Shown here in pieces: positions 18,195 to 27,284 of a stretch of 64,000 nt of DNA. Location of the stretch: the NCBI GenBank assembly GCA_023511295.1, contig JAIMBT010000016.1, positions 1 to 64,000 of the forward strand, written 5' to 3'. The notes beneath the pieces were generated by a model. That model did not search any database. It was not told the origin of the DNA and saw nothing but the letters and a program-made list of their open reading frames with translations. Origin of the DNA: Alicyclobacillus sp. Lineage in GTDB: Bacteria; Bacillota; Bacilli; Alicyclobacillales; Alicyclobacillaceae. The position numbers were made by a program, and so were the translations under genes. Position 1 is the first letter of the stretch. Each line of letters starts with the position of its first letter.

Positions 18195-19289
18195 GTGAGC
18201 GAACGGCGTGAGCGCGGTGATGTATCGAGACTGGAGCAGACGCTGAGGGAATTGACGGCGCTCGTCGGGCCGTGCGGCTACGAGCACGACGTGGCGCGTT
18301 ACCTGGTGAACGCTCTGCAGGAACTGGGTGCGGAGGTCCAGGTCGATGGGGTGGGCAACGTGATTGCCGCGGTGCGTGGTGCACAGCCGGGGCCGCGGTT
18401 GGCCGTCTCAACGCACATGGACGAGGTCGGCTTTGTGGTCAAGAAGGTCGAGCCGAACGGTTTGCTGCGGTTTGAGAAACTGGGCGGGCACGACGACCGC
18501 ATCCTGCTCGCGCAGCAGGTGTTCGTAGCGTCGGCGGGCGGGATTCACCGCGGCGTGATAGGCACCATCTCCGCCCACATGAACCGCTTCGACGACCCGA
18601 CGAAGGTCCGCCATTACCGGCAACTGTACATCGACGTCGGGGCAACCAGCCGAGACGAGGTCGCTGAGCTGGGTATCTCGGTCGGAGATCCCATCGGTTG
18701 GGCGACGGAGATGCAACCCCTCGGCCGCCATCGCTGGGTGGGCAAGTCGTTTGACGACCGAGCGGGCTGTGCCGTCTTGCTCGAGACACTTCGCGCCCTG
18801 CGTCGGGAGTCCCTCCACGGGACGGTGTATGGAGTTTTCTCCGTTCAGGAAGAGGTCGGCCTGCGCGGGGCGCGGGTGGCGGGCCAACACCTGGACGCGG
18901 ATGTCGCGTTGGCCGTCGACACGACGGCTGTGTCGGACACGCCGGAGGAGATGATGGACGGCACGCTCGGCCTCGGTGCCGGTGTGGGCATCAAGGTCAT
19001 GGACAACAGCTTGGTGGCGAGTGTCCGCGTGCGCCGCACGTTGATGGAGGTTGCGCGGGCGGCGGCCATTCCGTATCAGCTGGAGGTGTTCACCGGCATC
19101 GGCACCGACGCCGGAGAGCTCGCCCTGTCGCAGAGCGGCGTGCCGACCGGCGTGTTGTCCATCCCGACGCGCTACGCCCACGCCCCCGTGGAAGTCCTCG
19201 ACGGCCGCGACTTGGCCGCGACCCAGCGCCTGCTGCAGGCCTTCATCGAGTCGATGCGCGATGGGCAGGCGTTTGCGTTCCTCGCCTGA
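18195..19289 (+). CDS. M42-family aminopeptidase
   Basis: 364 residues, GTG 18195 with GGGAGGG upstream. Di-metal ligands and catalytic residues: His and Asp in STHMDEVGF, Asp in SFDDRAGC, Glu pair in VQEEVGLRG, Asp in AVDTTAV and His near RYAHAPVE. The family forms large tetrahedral cytosolic complexes that trim peptides (glutamyl, deblocking or aromatic aminopeptidases). Specificity is not readable here. Convergent with the CpsB-like gene. Confidence 0.9.
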   Translation: MSERRERGDVSRLEQTLRELTALVGPCGYEHDVARYLVNALQELGAEVQVDGVGNVIAAVRGAQPGPRLAVSTHMDEVGFVVKKVEPNGLLRFEKLGGHDDRILLAQQVFVASAGGIHRGVIGTISAHMNRFDDPTKVRHYRQLYIDVGATSRDEVAELGISVGDPIGWATEMQPLGRHRWVGKSFDDRAGCAVLLETLRALRRESLHGTVYGVFSVQEEVGLRGARVAGQHLDADVALAVDTTAVSDTPEEMMDGTLGLGAGVGIKVMDNSLVASVRVRRTLMEVARAAAIPYQLEVFTGIGTDAGELALSQSGVPTGVLSIPTRYAHAPVEVLDGRDLAATQRLLQAFIESMRDGQAFAFLA

Positions 19290-19319
19290 GCGCCCTCCGG
19301 CGCGCCGCGATGAGCTTCG

Positions 19320-20144
19320 TTACCGCCGCCAACCGAGGGTGAACCTGCGCCGGCGCCGTTCCACGGCGACCTCCTGGGCCGGTTCCCCCGCCCAGATGGC
19401 GTTTGCGTTCTGAATCAGAGCGTCGGCGACCGAACTGCCGAGGCGCGCCGAAATCTCCCCGTAGGCGTCGAGCAAGCCCGGCGGGCGCCACTCTGTGTCG
19501 TGCGCGTCTGAGGCAATCACGGCCGCACGCCCCCGCTCGAGGATGGCCCACGCCGTCTCCTCTGTGCGGTGCGGGCGGCCCGCTGGCCCTCGCTCGGGCA
19601 CCAGGCTTTCGGCGGTCAGCTGCAACAACAGCCCCGCTGCCGTCAGCTCGTCCACGAGGTCCGTCCGTTTCTGCACCTGGATGTTGCGCTCGGGATGCGC
19701 CATGATGGGTTGCAGCCCGCGCACCCGGAGTTCGTGGACCAAGGCGAAGAGGTCCGCGCCCAACTCGTTGTTCGGGAATTCGACCAGCACGTAGTGCGTG
19801 TGTCCCAACACCGGGATGCGCTCGTCCCAGATGACGTCGCGCAGGCGGGGACTCAAGCGAACTTCGGCACCCGGTGCAAACGCGGGCGCCCGGTGAAGCC
19901 CCTCGCCGGCTTCGTCTCGTGTGCTCTGCACCGCTTGCTGAAGGGCTGTGAACGCTGCGGGCAATGCCTCGTCCGGGGTGTCGAAATGCGGACTGCGGAA
20001 ATGGGGCGTACAGAAGCACCGGTCTGTTCCCGCCGCCGTGTGCGCCGCCAACAGATTCAGCGCCGTGGCGAGGTCGGGGGGGCCATCGTCGACGCCGGGC
20101 AAGACGTGGGTGTGGATGTCAGTGATACAGGTCGTGGTGCTCAC
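19320..20144 (-). CDS. CpsB/YwqE-like PHP-type tyrosine-protein phosphatase
   Basis: 274 residues; GTG at 20144 with AAGGAGGGG upstream. PHP metal-binding motifs: DIHTHVLPGVDDG at the N-terminus, CTPHF, AHPERN and SDAHD. These manganese-dependent phosphatases dephosphorylate bacterial tyrosine kinases that control polysaccharide export. No BY-kinase gene is in the window. Its start lies 26 bases inside the LapA-domain gene, so the two are tightly coupled. Confidence 0.85.
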   Translation of the reverse strand: MSTTTCITDIHTHVLPGVDDGPPDLATALNLLAAHTAAGTDRCFCTPHFRSPHFDTPDEALPAAFTALQQAVQSTRDEAGEGLHRAPAFAPGAEVRLSPRLRDVIWDERIPVLGHTHYVLVEFPNNELGADLFALVHELRVRGLQPIMAHPERNIQVQKRTDLVDELTAAGLLLQLTAESLVPERGPAGRPHRTEETAWAILERGRAAVIASDAHDTEWRPPGLLDAYGEISARLGSSVADALIQNANAIWAGEPAQEVAVERRRRRFTLGWRR

Positions 20145-20478
20145 CTGATACCCCTCCTTCCGTGCGTTCGTCCTCGGACCCGGTCGCCGTTTCGGCGATC
20201 TCGCTCCCCAGCCCGTCCTCTGCCGCTGCGAGACCGGCACGCAGTTCGTTCAGTTCCTGCCGCAATTGGCGGTTGGCGCGGGCCAGCCGCCAACTGCGCG
20301 CTGACCACAGGACGGCCATCAGGCACATCCCGAGCAGCACGGAGAGCAGGATGACGAACACCAAGTTCATGGGTTGCTTGACGACGAAGAAGTCGACGGT
20401 CACCTGGGTCGAGTTCACCAAGGTAAACCACGCAATCAAAATGGCAAAGATGACAATGCCGAGTAGTTTCCAGCGCAC
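20119..20478 (-). CDS. LapA-domain small membrane protein
   Basis: 119 residues; GTG 20478 with GGAGGTGG upstream. Two membrane helices (about 5-22 and 42-62) separated by NSTQVTVDFFVVKQP, the normal LapA/YrvD arrangement, followed by a coiled-coil-like helix (RLARANRQLRQELNEL) and an acidic tail. Related E. coli proteins act in LPS assembly control; function in Firmicutes is unclear. The tail overlaps the start of the phosphatase gene in another frame. Confidence 0.78.
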   Translation of the reverse strand: MRWKLLGIVIFAILIAWFTLVNSTQVTVDFFVVKQPMNLVFVILLSVLLGMCLMAVLWSARSWRLARANRQLRQELNELRAGLAAAEDGLGSEIAETATGSEDERTEGGVSGEHHDLYH

Positions 20479-20563
20479 GCACCCACCTCCGTCGTCCGTT
20501 GTGTGAACGCGCGGTTCTGTTCCGAGCCGGGCTCCGCGCAAGCCGAATGTCGATGTATCTAAA

Positions 20564-20592
20564 ATTATAGAGGTTCCGAGCGAACCGTCCAA
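20564..20592 (-). promoter_or_regulatory. Sigma-A promoter for the LapA-phosphatase operon
   Basis: On the minus strand TTGGAC (20592-20587), 17-base spacer, TATAAT (20569-20564). It is about 85 bases upstream of the GTG at 20478 and overlaps the intergenic region before the divergent phosphoesterase gene. Confidence 0.75.
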
Positions 20593-20617
20593 GCGGCAGA
20601 ACAGGAGGCGATGAGGC

Positions 20618-21400
20618 ATGTCGTGGTGGAGTTTGGCCGTGCTGTTCCTGTTCGTCGCGCTGTGGCTATCCCTCACCGTCCCGACGCGCTGGCTGGCGGT
20701 CGTCCACGTGCACCCCGGCCTCGGCCTCGGCAAGAAGGCCCTGCAGATCTCCGACCTGCACGTGGAGATGCTGCGCGTTCCGCCTGAGCGGCTGCGTGAC
20801 GTCGCGCGGGCAGAAGCGGTCGATTACATCTTCATCACCGGAGATTTCCTCACGAAGGACCGATACCTGCCGCGGGTCGAGCATCTGTTGCGCGTGTTGG
20901 CACAGGTGGGTGTGCCGATGTTCGCGGTGCTCGGCAACCACGACTATCGAATGCGCCGTGTTCAGTCCCTCATCGACCTGCTCGACCGCTTTGGTGTGCA
21001 GCGGATCGACAACGCGAGCGTGCGGACGGAAACCTGTTGGATTGTCGGGATTGGCGATTCGACGACGGGGCACAGCCATCCCCGTCAGGCGTTTTCCGCC
21101 GTGGACGCTGGTGGCGATGTGGCATCGCTGCCGATTGTCGTGCTCACGCACAATCCGAACGTGATTTTCGAGCTTCGCCATCCGTTCGACTACCTGATGG
21201 CCGGTCATCTGCACGGAAAGCAGTTCGCCATCCCGGGCTTGTTCCTTCTCAAGCCGATGGGCCCCTTGCCTCGCCGCGGCGTGTACCGCGGGCTGCACCG
21301 CCTCCCGGAAGGACTGCTCTACATCTCGAGCGGCGTCAGCCAGGTCGGGCTCAACCTCCGCTTTCTGGTGCGCGCGGAAGTGACGGTACACCACCTGTAA
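20618..21400 (+). CDS. Membrane-anchored metallophosphoesterase (YkuE/YaeI-like)
   Basis: 260 residues, ATG 20618 after GGAGGCGATGAGGC. An N-terminal hydrophobic helix is followed by the calcineurin-like motif series: DLH (QISDLHVEM), GDFLTKD, GNHDYR, LTHNPN and GHLHGKQ. Members of this group are membrane-bound phosphoesterases, some acting on UDP-diacylglucosamine or other envelope substrates. Substrate not determinable here. Confidence 0.87.
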   Translation: MSWWSLAVLFLFVALWLSLTVPTRWLAVVHVHPGLGLGKKALQISDLHVEMLRVPPERLRDVARAEAVDYIFITGDFLTKDRYLPRVEHLLRVLAQVGVPMFAVLGNHDYRMRRVQSLIDLLDRFGVQRIDNASVRTETCWIVGIGDSTTGHSHPRQAFSAVDAGGDVASLPIVVLTHNPNVIFELRHPFDYLMAGHLHGKQFAIPGLFLLKPMGPLPRRGVYRGLHRLPEGLLYISSGVSQVGLNLRFLVRAEVTVHHL

Positions 21401-21574
21401 CGCTCGCATCTGAATTGGTAGTATCATAAGGGGAAAGCGTGTCCGAGAATTCCTACAATGAATGGGTCAAGACGGAGGCTGCCACCGTTGCGGGGCGGTG
21501 CTGCGCCTGCACCCACAGAACCGGACCGCTGTACCAGCGTACCGAAAAGCAGAGCGTACTGGGGGAGAAGAAAC

Positions 21575-23002
21575 ATGAGACGAAGCACGACCGATGCCAG
21601 CGAGACCCGCCGCGGACGACGTGTGCAGAGGGCGGTCGCACTTGGCGTGACGGCCGCGTTGGCACTGCAGGCAGCCGCCGCTGTTCCGACGGCGTTCGCC
21701 GCGAGCGGAACCGGTGCCGCCCACGGCCCGGCTGGGGGGAGCGGAACGGATCGACCACCGTCGTTGGTCGCCCTGGGAGATTCTATCACGTTCGGTTACA
21801 ACCTCGCGGACACGAAAGGCAACACGGTGCCGTCGCAGTCGGCGTATCCGATGCTGATAGGGAAGGCCGACCACCTCTCGGTGTCCGACCTCGGGGTACC
21901 GGGGTGGACGTCCGCAGACCTGTTGGCGGCGCTGCAGACGCCACCTTTCGCCCAAGCGGTCGCAGGAGCGAGTGTCGTATCGGTCGACATCGGAAGCAAC
22001 GACTTACTGCAGCCAGCCGCGCAGATGGGTCTGCTGAAGCAAGGGGCCGCGGACCCGTCGGGAGAGATCACCTTTACACCGCAGGAGCAGCAGGCGTTTG
22101 CGGCGGCGGTGCAGGCGTTTGGCCGCAACCTCAGCGCCATCGTCGGAGACATCCGTCGCCAGACGCAAGCGCCCATCCTCCTGTACAACCTGTACAATCC
22201 GTTCCCCCTGGGAACGGGGCTTGGCGCTGCCACCGAGCAGTTGGAGGTGCCGATGAACCAGACGGTGGCAGAGGTGGCGAAATCGGTTCCTGGCGTGACG
22301 GTGGTGGACGCGCACCAGGCGTTTGACCAGAACCAGCTGCTCGACGTGCGCGTGGCGGAACAGGATGTGCATCCAACGCCGACCGGGCAGGTGGTGTTGG
22401 CGCGCATCGGCGAAGCGGCGTTGCAGCCGGAACTCTCTGACGTGGAGCGGGCGGCGCAGCACGCCGCGGGGACAGCCGGTACCTGGACGCTGCAGATGCG
22501 TGCGGTGCCGGCAGGCGGCGGCAGCGCGCAGTTCTCCACCGGCGGGAGCGCGGTGTCATTGCAGTTTCCCGCGGGCAGTGTCAAGGAGGGGCTGGCGCTG
22601 GCCGTCACGACGAATCCGACGGCGGCAGCGGCCCTCGCCCCTGTCCACACGGCCGTGGTGGCTTCGTTTGGCGTCAACTGGAAGGCGAATGCCGAGGTGC
22701 TCGGCCCCTACAGTGTGACTGTTCGCAACCCGGTGATTGGGCCGGGCGCAGCCGTGTATGAACTCGTCGCGGGCAAGCTCATCCCCGTCTCTGGCGCCGT
22801 CGTCCACGCCGGCGAGGTCCGGTTCCCGGCCTCTGGACCCGCGGAGTACGTCGTCCTGCGGCCTGTACAGGCGGTGGTCCCGGCGGCCACGAAGCCGGTG
22901 ACGGGCCTGCCGGTGCGCATGGAGGGCAGCGTTGCGCTCAGCCTGATGGCCCTCGGGGGACTGTTGCTCTGGTTTGCTCGGCGCAGATCGGCGCGCGCGT
23001 AG
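21575..23002 (+). CDS. Secreted SGNH/GDSL hydrolase with C-terminal anchor
   Basis: 475 residues, ATG 21575 with GGGGGAGAAG upstream. Signal peptide (basic start, then ALGVTAALALQAAAAV, cleavage near AFA). SGNH blocks: catalytic Ser70 in ALGDSITFG, Gly in DLGVPGW, Asn in IGSNDLL, and catalytic Asp264/His266 in QDVHPT. About 110 residues of a beta-rich, Ala/Val-rich domain follow. The C-terminus is LPVRM (445-449), a hydrophobic run and RRRSARA, which resembles a cell-wall sorting signal without the usual Thr/Gly. Esterase or lipase activity on surface substrates is expected. The sortase gene begins 4 bp after the stop. Confidence 0.82.
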   Translation: MRRSTTDASETRRGRRVQRAVALGVTAALALQAAAAVPTAFAASGTGAAHGPAGGSGTDRPPSLVALGDSITFGYNLADTKGNTVPSQSAYPMLIGKADHLSVSDLGVPGWTSADLLAALQTPPFAQAVAGASVVSVDIGSNDLLQPAAQMGLLKQGAADPSGEITFTPQEQQAFAAAVQAFGRNLSAIVGDIRRQTQAPILLYNLYNPFPLGTGLGAATEQLEVPMNQTVAEVAKSVPGVTVVDAHQAFDQNQLLDVRVAEQDVHPTPTGQVVLARIGEAALQPELSDVERAAQHAAGTAGTWTLQMRAVPAGGGSAQFSTGGSAVSLQFPAGSVKEGLALAVTTNPTAAAALAPVHTAVVASFGVNWKANAEVLGPYSVTVRNPVIGPGAAVYELVAGKLIPVSGAVVHAGEVRFPASGPAEYVVLRPVQAVVPAATKPVTGLPVRMEGSVALSLMALGGLLLWFARRRSARA

Positions 23003-23005
23003 GGC

Positions 23006-24286
23006 GTGTGGGCGATGCGCTCGCGCAGACTGACCATTGCAGGCTGGATGCTGGTATGCGCCGGCGCGGTCGTCGGCCTGCAGATCCCGTACTTCTACCT
23101 GCACAACGACATCGCTTCGCGAAGGCTGCTGGCGACCGCCCAGCAGCTCGCCGCGGGCGGGAGCACACAGGGCGACCCAGCCGCGACGCAGACTGCGAAG
23201 GCTGCTCTGGCGGGCGGGGCCAATGGTGAAGCGGATGAGGGTGCGGCGTCAGGACCCGCGGCCGCCGCACCGCTGACCACCACGGTGCCGCTCTCCGCCT
23301 CCTCGAGTCCCGTGCTCGGCCTCCTCGACATTCCGAAGCTGCACTTGCAGGCGCCTGTGCTGGAAGGGACCGCGGATGCGACGCTGAACGTCGGCGTCGG
23401 CCATCTCACGGGGTCCGCGCTTCCCGGAATGCCGTCGGTTTGCCTGCTCGCGGCGCACAACGCGACCTGGTTTCGCCGGATTGACGCGCTGCAACCCGGT
23501 GACGATATCCGCGTCGCAACCGCTGCCGGCACGTTCACCTACAGCGTGACCGGGCACCGGATTGTGCAGGCCGGCAGTCCGCTCCCACAGACGGCCGCGG
23601 CGGAGCTCGTGCTGGAGTCGTGCTACCCGCTCGGCGCACTGTACCTGACGTCGCAGCGGTACCTCGTGACGGCGGTGCTCACTGGAACGTCCGCGCCGAC
23701 CCGCCGCGCGGACCTGGCCGGTGCGTCCGACACATCCGGCGTCGGCTCCGCCCCCGCTCGTTCAGGCGGCGCGCGGTCCGCTGTCCAGCCGCCGGTTGTG
23801 CTGGCGCAGGTACCGAGCGACCTCGCGCAGCAAGGGTTACTGCTGCACGAGAACAATCTGCCGCTTGGCACCTTGTCCTACGAGGGGAGTCCGGCGACCG
23901 CGTGGACAGAGAGCGCTTGGCCACTGGCCGTGACAAACGCGGCCACACAGCTGTGGGACGCGTGGGTGCACGGGTCCGAACAGCGACGGACCGGAGACCT
24001 GCGCGCGATGCTGTCGGGGGCTGTCGACGATGCCAGCCAGGCCCGCAACCCGCTGTTCGCTGCGTCGCCAGATGAGGTCATTTACACGAGCCGCGTCGAC
24101 ATCGCGTTGAACGTACAGGGGATGCGGTTGACGGCGGTGAAGATGACGGCTCGGTTGCGCGTCGACGGGACCCTCTGGGACCTCACGCTGACGGCGGGGG
24201 CTGTACCGCTTGCGACCGGATCGAGCCCCGACAAAGCCGGGTACCGCTTGGTGCTGACGGGGGTGTCGGCACGCAGACCGTCGTGA
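23006..24286 (+). CDS. Sortase with ~200-residue C-terminal extension
   Basis: 426 residues from GTG 23006 (ATG 23015 also possible). N-terminal membrane anchor, a Thr/Ala/Gly-rich linker, then the sortase barrel from about LGLLDIPKLHLQAPVLEGT with catalytic His151 (LLAAHNATWF), Cys206 (LESCYPLGAL) and Arg218 (LTSQRYLV). The CYP after the cysteine is typical of class D-like enzymes. The barrel ends near residue 228. A low-complexity linker and a further ~170 residues (LLHENNLPLG ... RLRVDGTLWDLTLTAG) follow that I do not recognise in sortases. Directly behind the SGNH hydrolase, its probable substrate. Confidence 0.83.
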   Translation: MWAMRSRRLTIAGWMLVCAGAVVGLQIPYFYLHNDIASRRLLATAQQLAAGGSTQGDPAATQTAKAALAGGANGEADEGAASGPAAAAPLTTTVPLSASSSPVLGLLDIPKLHLQAPVLEGTADATLNVGVGHLTGSALPGMPSVCLLAAHNATWFRRIDALQPGDDIRVATAAGTFTYSVTGHRIVQAGSPLPQTAAAELVLESCYPLGALYLTSQRYLVTAVLTGTSAPTRRADLAGASDTSGVGSAPARSGGARSAVQPPVVLAQVPSDLAQQGLLLHENNLPLGTLSYEGSPATAWTESAWPLAVTNAATQLWDAWVHGSEQRRTGDLRAMLSGAVDDASQARNPLFAASPDEVIYTSRVDIALNVQGMRLTAVKMTARLRVDGTLWDLTLTAGAVPLATGSSPDKAGYRLVLTGVSARRPS

Positions 24287-24371
24287 ACGGGCACGGGCCT
24301 GCTGCTTCAGCGTCTGGTCGCGGCAGGCGGGACGGGACACCCGGACGGCGGCGAGGGAATTGGTCCGTCCG

Positions 24372-24380
24372 TGGTATGAT
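24372..24380 (+). promoter_or_regulatory. Extended -10 promoter for the penicillin-binding protein
   Basis: TGGTATGAT with -10 TATGAT at 24375-24380, 30 bases before the ATG at 24411; no good -35. Confidence 0.45.
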
Positions 24381-24410
24381 AAGGGTTGGCAGTCAGGAGG
24401 TGGGGCGCAG

Positions 24411-26519
24411 ATGTGGCCGATTCGGCGCAGGCGGCGCAAGCGCAAACGGCGCCATCCCAGCGACGGCGCGGCAGAGACGCAGGTGGCCCGCAAGGAGAAG
24501 CGGTCGCACACGGCGCGCGTGAACTTCATCTACGGCGTGGTTTTTGTAGCCTTCGCCGGGCTCATCCTGCGGACGGGGTACCTACAGATTGCAAAGGGCG
24601 ACTTCTTCCGAAACCAAGCGACCACCACGTCGCTCAACCGGGTGCCCGTCCTGCCGGCGCGCGGCTACATCTACGACCGCAACGGCAACCTGCTCGCGTA
24701 CGACAAACCGTCGTACAACGTCTACCTGACGCAGATCCCGCACGTGGTGCAGAACTACCAGCAGATGGCCGCCATCCTCGCTCCGGTGTTCCACATGGAC
24801 CCGGACAAACTGTACCAGACGATGGAGAGCGATACCTCCCTCGCCACGGCAACGCTCTTCAAGGGCATCACGGACGCGCAACTGGCTTTCATCCTGGAAC
24901 ACCAGAGCGAGCTGCCCGGCATCAGCGTGGTGCTCGACTCGCAGCGGACGTATCCGCAAGGGGACCTGGCGGGGAAGGTGCTCGGCTACATTGGCGCCAT
25001 CACGCCGCAGACGGAGGCGAAGTACGAGAAGCTCGGGTATCTGCCCAACCAGAAGGTCGGCGAAGCGGGGATTGAGCTGGAGTACGAGAAGCGGCTTCAG
25101 GGGCAGGTTGGCTATCAGGTGGTCGAGACGACGGCGAGTGGGACGCAGCTCAAAAAACTGGGGTTCGATCCGCCGCCGACCCCGGGCCAGTACCTGCAGC
25201 TGACCCTCGACGGCCGGCTGCAGGCGTTCACGCAGAACTACGTGTACAACCTCATCAACGCCTCGAAGTACCGGAACCAGATTCAGAACGCCTCGGCGGT
25301 GATGCTGGACGTGAAAACCGGCGGCGTCCTTGCCCTGGTGAGTTATCCGTACCTGGACCCGAACTGGTTCCCGAGCCAGGTCCTGCAGCACCAGAAGTAT
25401 TTGAGCAGGCCGTTCGTGCAGTACAACACGGTGATTCAGGCATCCGGCGCGCCAGGCTCCACCGTCAAACCGGCCAACCTGCTGACGGCGCTGCAAGCCG
25501 GCGTGGTGACACCGCAGACGGTGTTTCCAGATCACCTCGTGACGATGATTGGCTCCTACCCGATTCACGACGACGGCGCCCACGGGCTGGTGACCCCGTC
25601 GTACGCCATCACGGTGTCCTGCGACTCATTCTTTTACCACGTGGGCCTGGAACTCGGCCGGTGGCTTGGGAGCACGTCCACGTCCGGCGGCGGTCCGCCG
25701 TCGGGAGAAGGGTATTTGACCTGGCTGCACCGGGATTTCATCAAAGGTTTGACGGCGTTGTACCAGGGGGAGGCGCGGTTTGGGCTCGGCGAGTTGACCC
25801 ACATCGATCTCCCGGGTGAACAGCCGGGCAAGTTCCTTATCGACAAGAACTATTCGAAGGTACCGCTCGACTTGAAGGCTGCAGAAGCGTCCATCCGGAA
25901 GACGGGCGCGTACGACAACAGCGGCACGCCGGTGGACCTGGCGTTTGCAGGCATCGGTCAGGCCCAGCAGTTCACGCCGATTGAGCTCGCCCAGTACGTG
26001 ATGACGATTGCGGACAACGGCGTCAAGCTGCAGCCGCACCTGCTGCAGGCCGTCTATCCGTCGAACATGCAACAGCGGCTGACGCCGCAGATGAAGCCGC
26101 TGCAGACCTTCGGACCGACGGTGCAAGCGAACCTGAACATCCCGTCTCCGTACCTGAAGATTGTCCAACAAGGGATGTACGGCGTGGTGAATAACCCGAA
26201 CGGCACAGCCTACGGAGATTTTGCCAATGCGCCGTACAAAGCGGCCGGCAAGACGGGGACCGCACAGCTCGGTGCGAACCAGGACAACTCCGTGTTCATC
26301 GCCTACGCACCGTACGACAAACCGGAGGTCGCTGTGGCGGTCATGGTGCCAGGCGCCGGCTACGGGTCGGATACGGCCGCGCCCATTGCGCGCGCGATGC
26401 TGGACGAGTACTTCAAGGAGCACCACGAGTTCTTCCCGAAGGACCAGTGGGTGTCGACGGACATCCCGGCCAACTGGACCCAATCCGCCGCGTATCGGAT
26501 GCCGGAGCAGGGCCACTAG
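24411..26519 (+). CDS. Class B penicillin-binding protein, PBP2/MrdA-like transpeptidase
   Basis: 702 residues; ATG 24411 with AGGAGGTGGGGCGCAG ideally placed. Very basic cytoplasmic N-terminus, one membrane helix (FIYGVVFVAFAGLIL), dimerisation domain with RGYIYDRNGNLLA, then the transpeptidase domain: SxxK at Ser350-Lys353 (GSTVKP), SxD at Ser403-Asp405 (SCDSFFY) and KTG at 614-616 (GKTGTAQ). It cross-links peptidoglycan, probably for elongation or spore outgrowth. A Ser/Gly-rich insert lies after residue 415. Own promoter, but downstream of the SGNH-sortase pair, giving a cell-surface block. Confidence 0.92.
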   Translation: MWPIRRRRRKRKRRHPSDGAAETQVARKEKRSHTARVNFIYGVVFVAFAGLILRTGYLQIAKGDFFRNQATTTSLNRVPVLPARGYIYDRNGNLLAYDKPSYNVYLTQIPHVVQNYQQMAAILAPVFHMDPDKLYQTMESDTSLATATLFKGITDAQLAFILEHQSELPGISVVLDSQRTYPQGDLAGKVLGYIGAITPQTEAKYEKLGYLPNQKVGEAGIELEYEKRLQGQVGYQVVETTASGTQLKKLGFDPPPTPGQYLQLTLDGRLQAFTQNYVYNLINASKYRNQIQNASAVMLDVKTGGVLALVSYPYLDPNWFPSQVLQHQKYLSRPFVQYNTVIQASGAPGSTVKPANLLTALQAGVVTPQTVFPDHLVTMIGSYPIHDDGAHGLVTPSYAITVSCDSFFYHVGLELGRWLGSTSTSGGGPPSGEGYLTWLHRDFIKGLTALYQGEARFGLGELTHIDLPGEQPGKFLIDKNYSKVPLDLKAAEASIRKTGAYDNSGTPVDLAFAGIGQAQQFTPIELAQYVMTIADNGVKLQPHLLQAVYPSNMQQRLTPQMKPLQTFGPTVQANLNIPSPYLKIVQQGMYGVVNNPNGTAYGDFANAPYKAAGKTGTAQLGANQDNSVFIAYAPYDKPEVAVAVMVPGAGYGSDTAAPIARAMLDEYFKEHHEFFPKDQWVSTDIPANWTQSAAYRMPEQGH

Positions 26520-26588
26520 TTCGGCTTGAACCGGAGGGGCGTGCGGTGAGCGCGGCCTCCGCATGCAGCACCCGGGAGGAGGGGGAGG

Positions 26589-27248
26589 ATGGATTTACCA
26601 GAAAATAGAGGAGACAACTGGATGGGGGCGCTGACCGAGCGCTTGTCGTCTCGCGAGCTCGGCCTGCTCGGGTGCGAGGCAGCGCAGCGAACCGCGGTCC
26701 TGGTCACCCTGCAGCACCATCGTGAGGGGGGGTGGCACGTGCTGCTCGAGCGCAGATCTACCACGCTGCGCAGACAGCCCGGCGAGATCTGCTTCCCCGG
26801 CGGGCATCGGGCCCCGCAGGACTCAGATATGGCGGCGACCGCCGTTCGCGAGACGTGCGAGGAACTGGGGGTCCGCGCGGCAGACATCGACCTGGTGGGC
26901 CCGCTCGACCTATTGGTCGCTTCGAGCGGGCTTTTGGTCTACCCGTTTGTCGGAAGGCTGCGGCCGTCCGCTGCCCTACAGCCCAATCGAGACGAGGTCG
27001 GGGCGGTTCACGCCATTCCGCTGGCTGACCTCCTCGCCCTCGCGCCCCAGGTCCACGATGTCGAACTCGTGCCCCATCCATCTCCTGATTTCCCCTACCA
27101 CCTGTTGCCGGGCGGGGCCAGCTATCCGTTGCGCCGCTCGGTGCGCCGCCACTTCTTCTACGTGTGGCAGGACGTGGTGATTTGGGGACTGACGGCGCAC
27201 ATCTTGCATCATTTTCTGGATTTGGCCCGTTCAGTGAATCGTCCCTGA
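26589..27248 (+). CDS. Nudix hydrolase, CoA-pyrophosphatase type
   Basis: 219 residues, ATG 26589 after GGAGGAGGGGGAGG. The Nudix box region is FPGGHRAPQDSDMAATAVRE followed by TCEELGV, with catalytic RETCEEL. The preceding LLERRSTTLRRQPGEICFPG fits the extra signature of CoA pyrophosphatases (LLxRxxxLRxHxGQVSFPGG), with Glu-Ile for Gln-Val. It probably splits CoA or oxidised CoA to 4'-phosphopantetheine and 3',5'-ADP. The pantothenate operon lies nearby on the other strand. Confidence 0.8.
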   Translation: MDLPENRGDNWMGALTERLSSRELGLLGCEAAQRTAVLVTLQHHREGGWHVLLERRSTTLRRQPGEICFPGGHRAPQDSDMAATAVRETCEELGVRAADIDLVGPLDLLVASSGLLVYPFVGRLRPSAALQPNRDEVGAVHAIPLADLLALAPQVHDVELVPHPSPDFPYHLLPGGASYPLRRSVRRHFFYVWQDVVIWGLTAHILHHFLDLARSVNRP

Positions 27249-27284
27249 GGGGGACGACCGTCGAAGGAGAGGGAGGTGGCCGCG

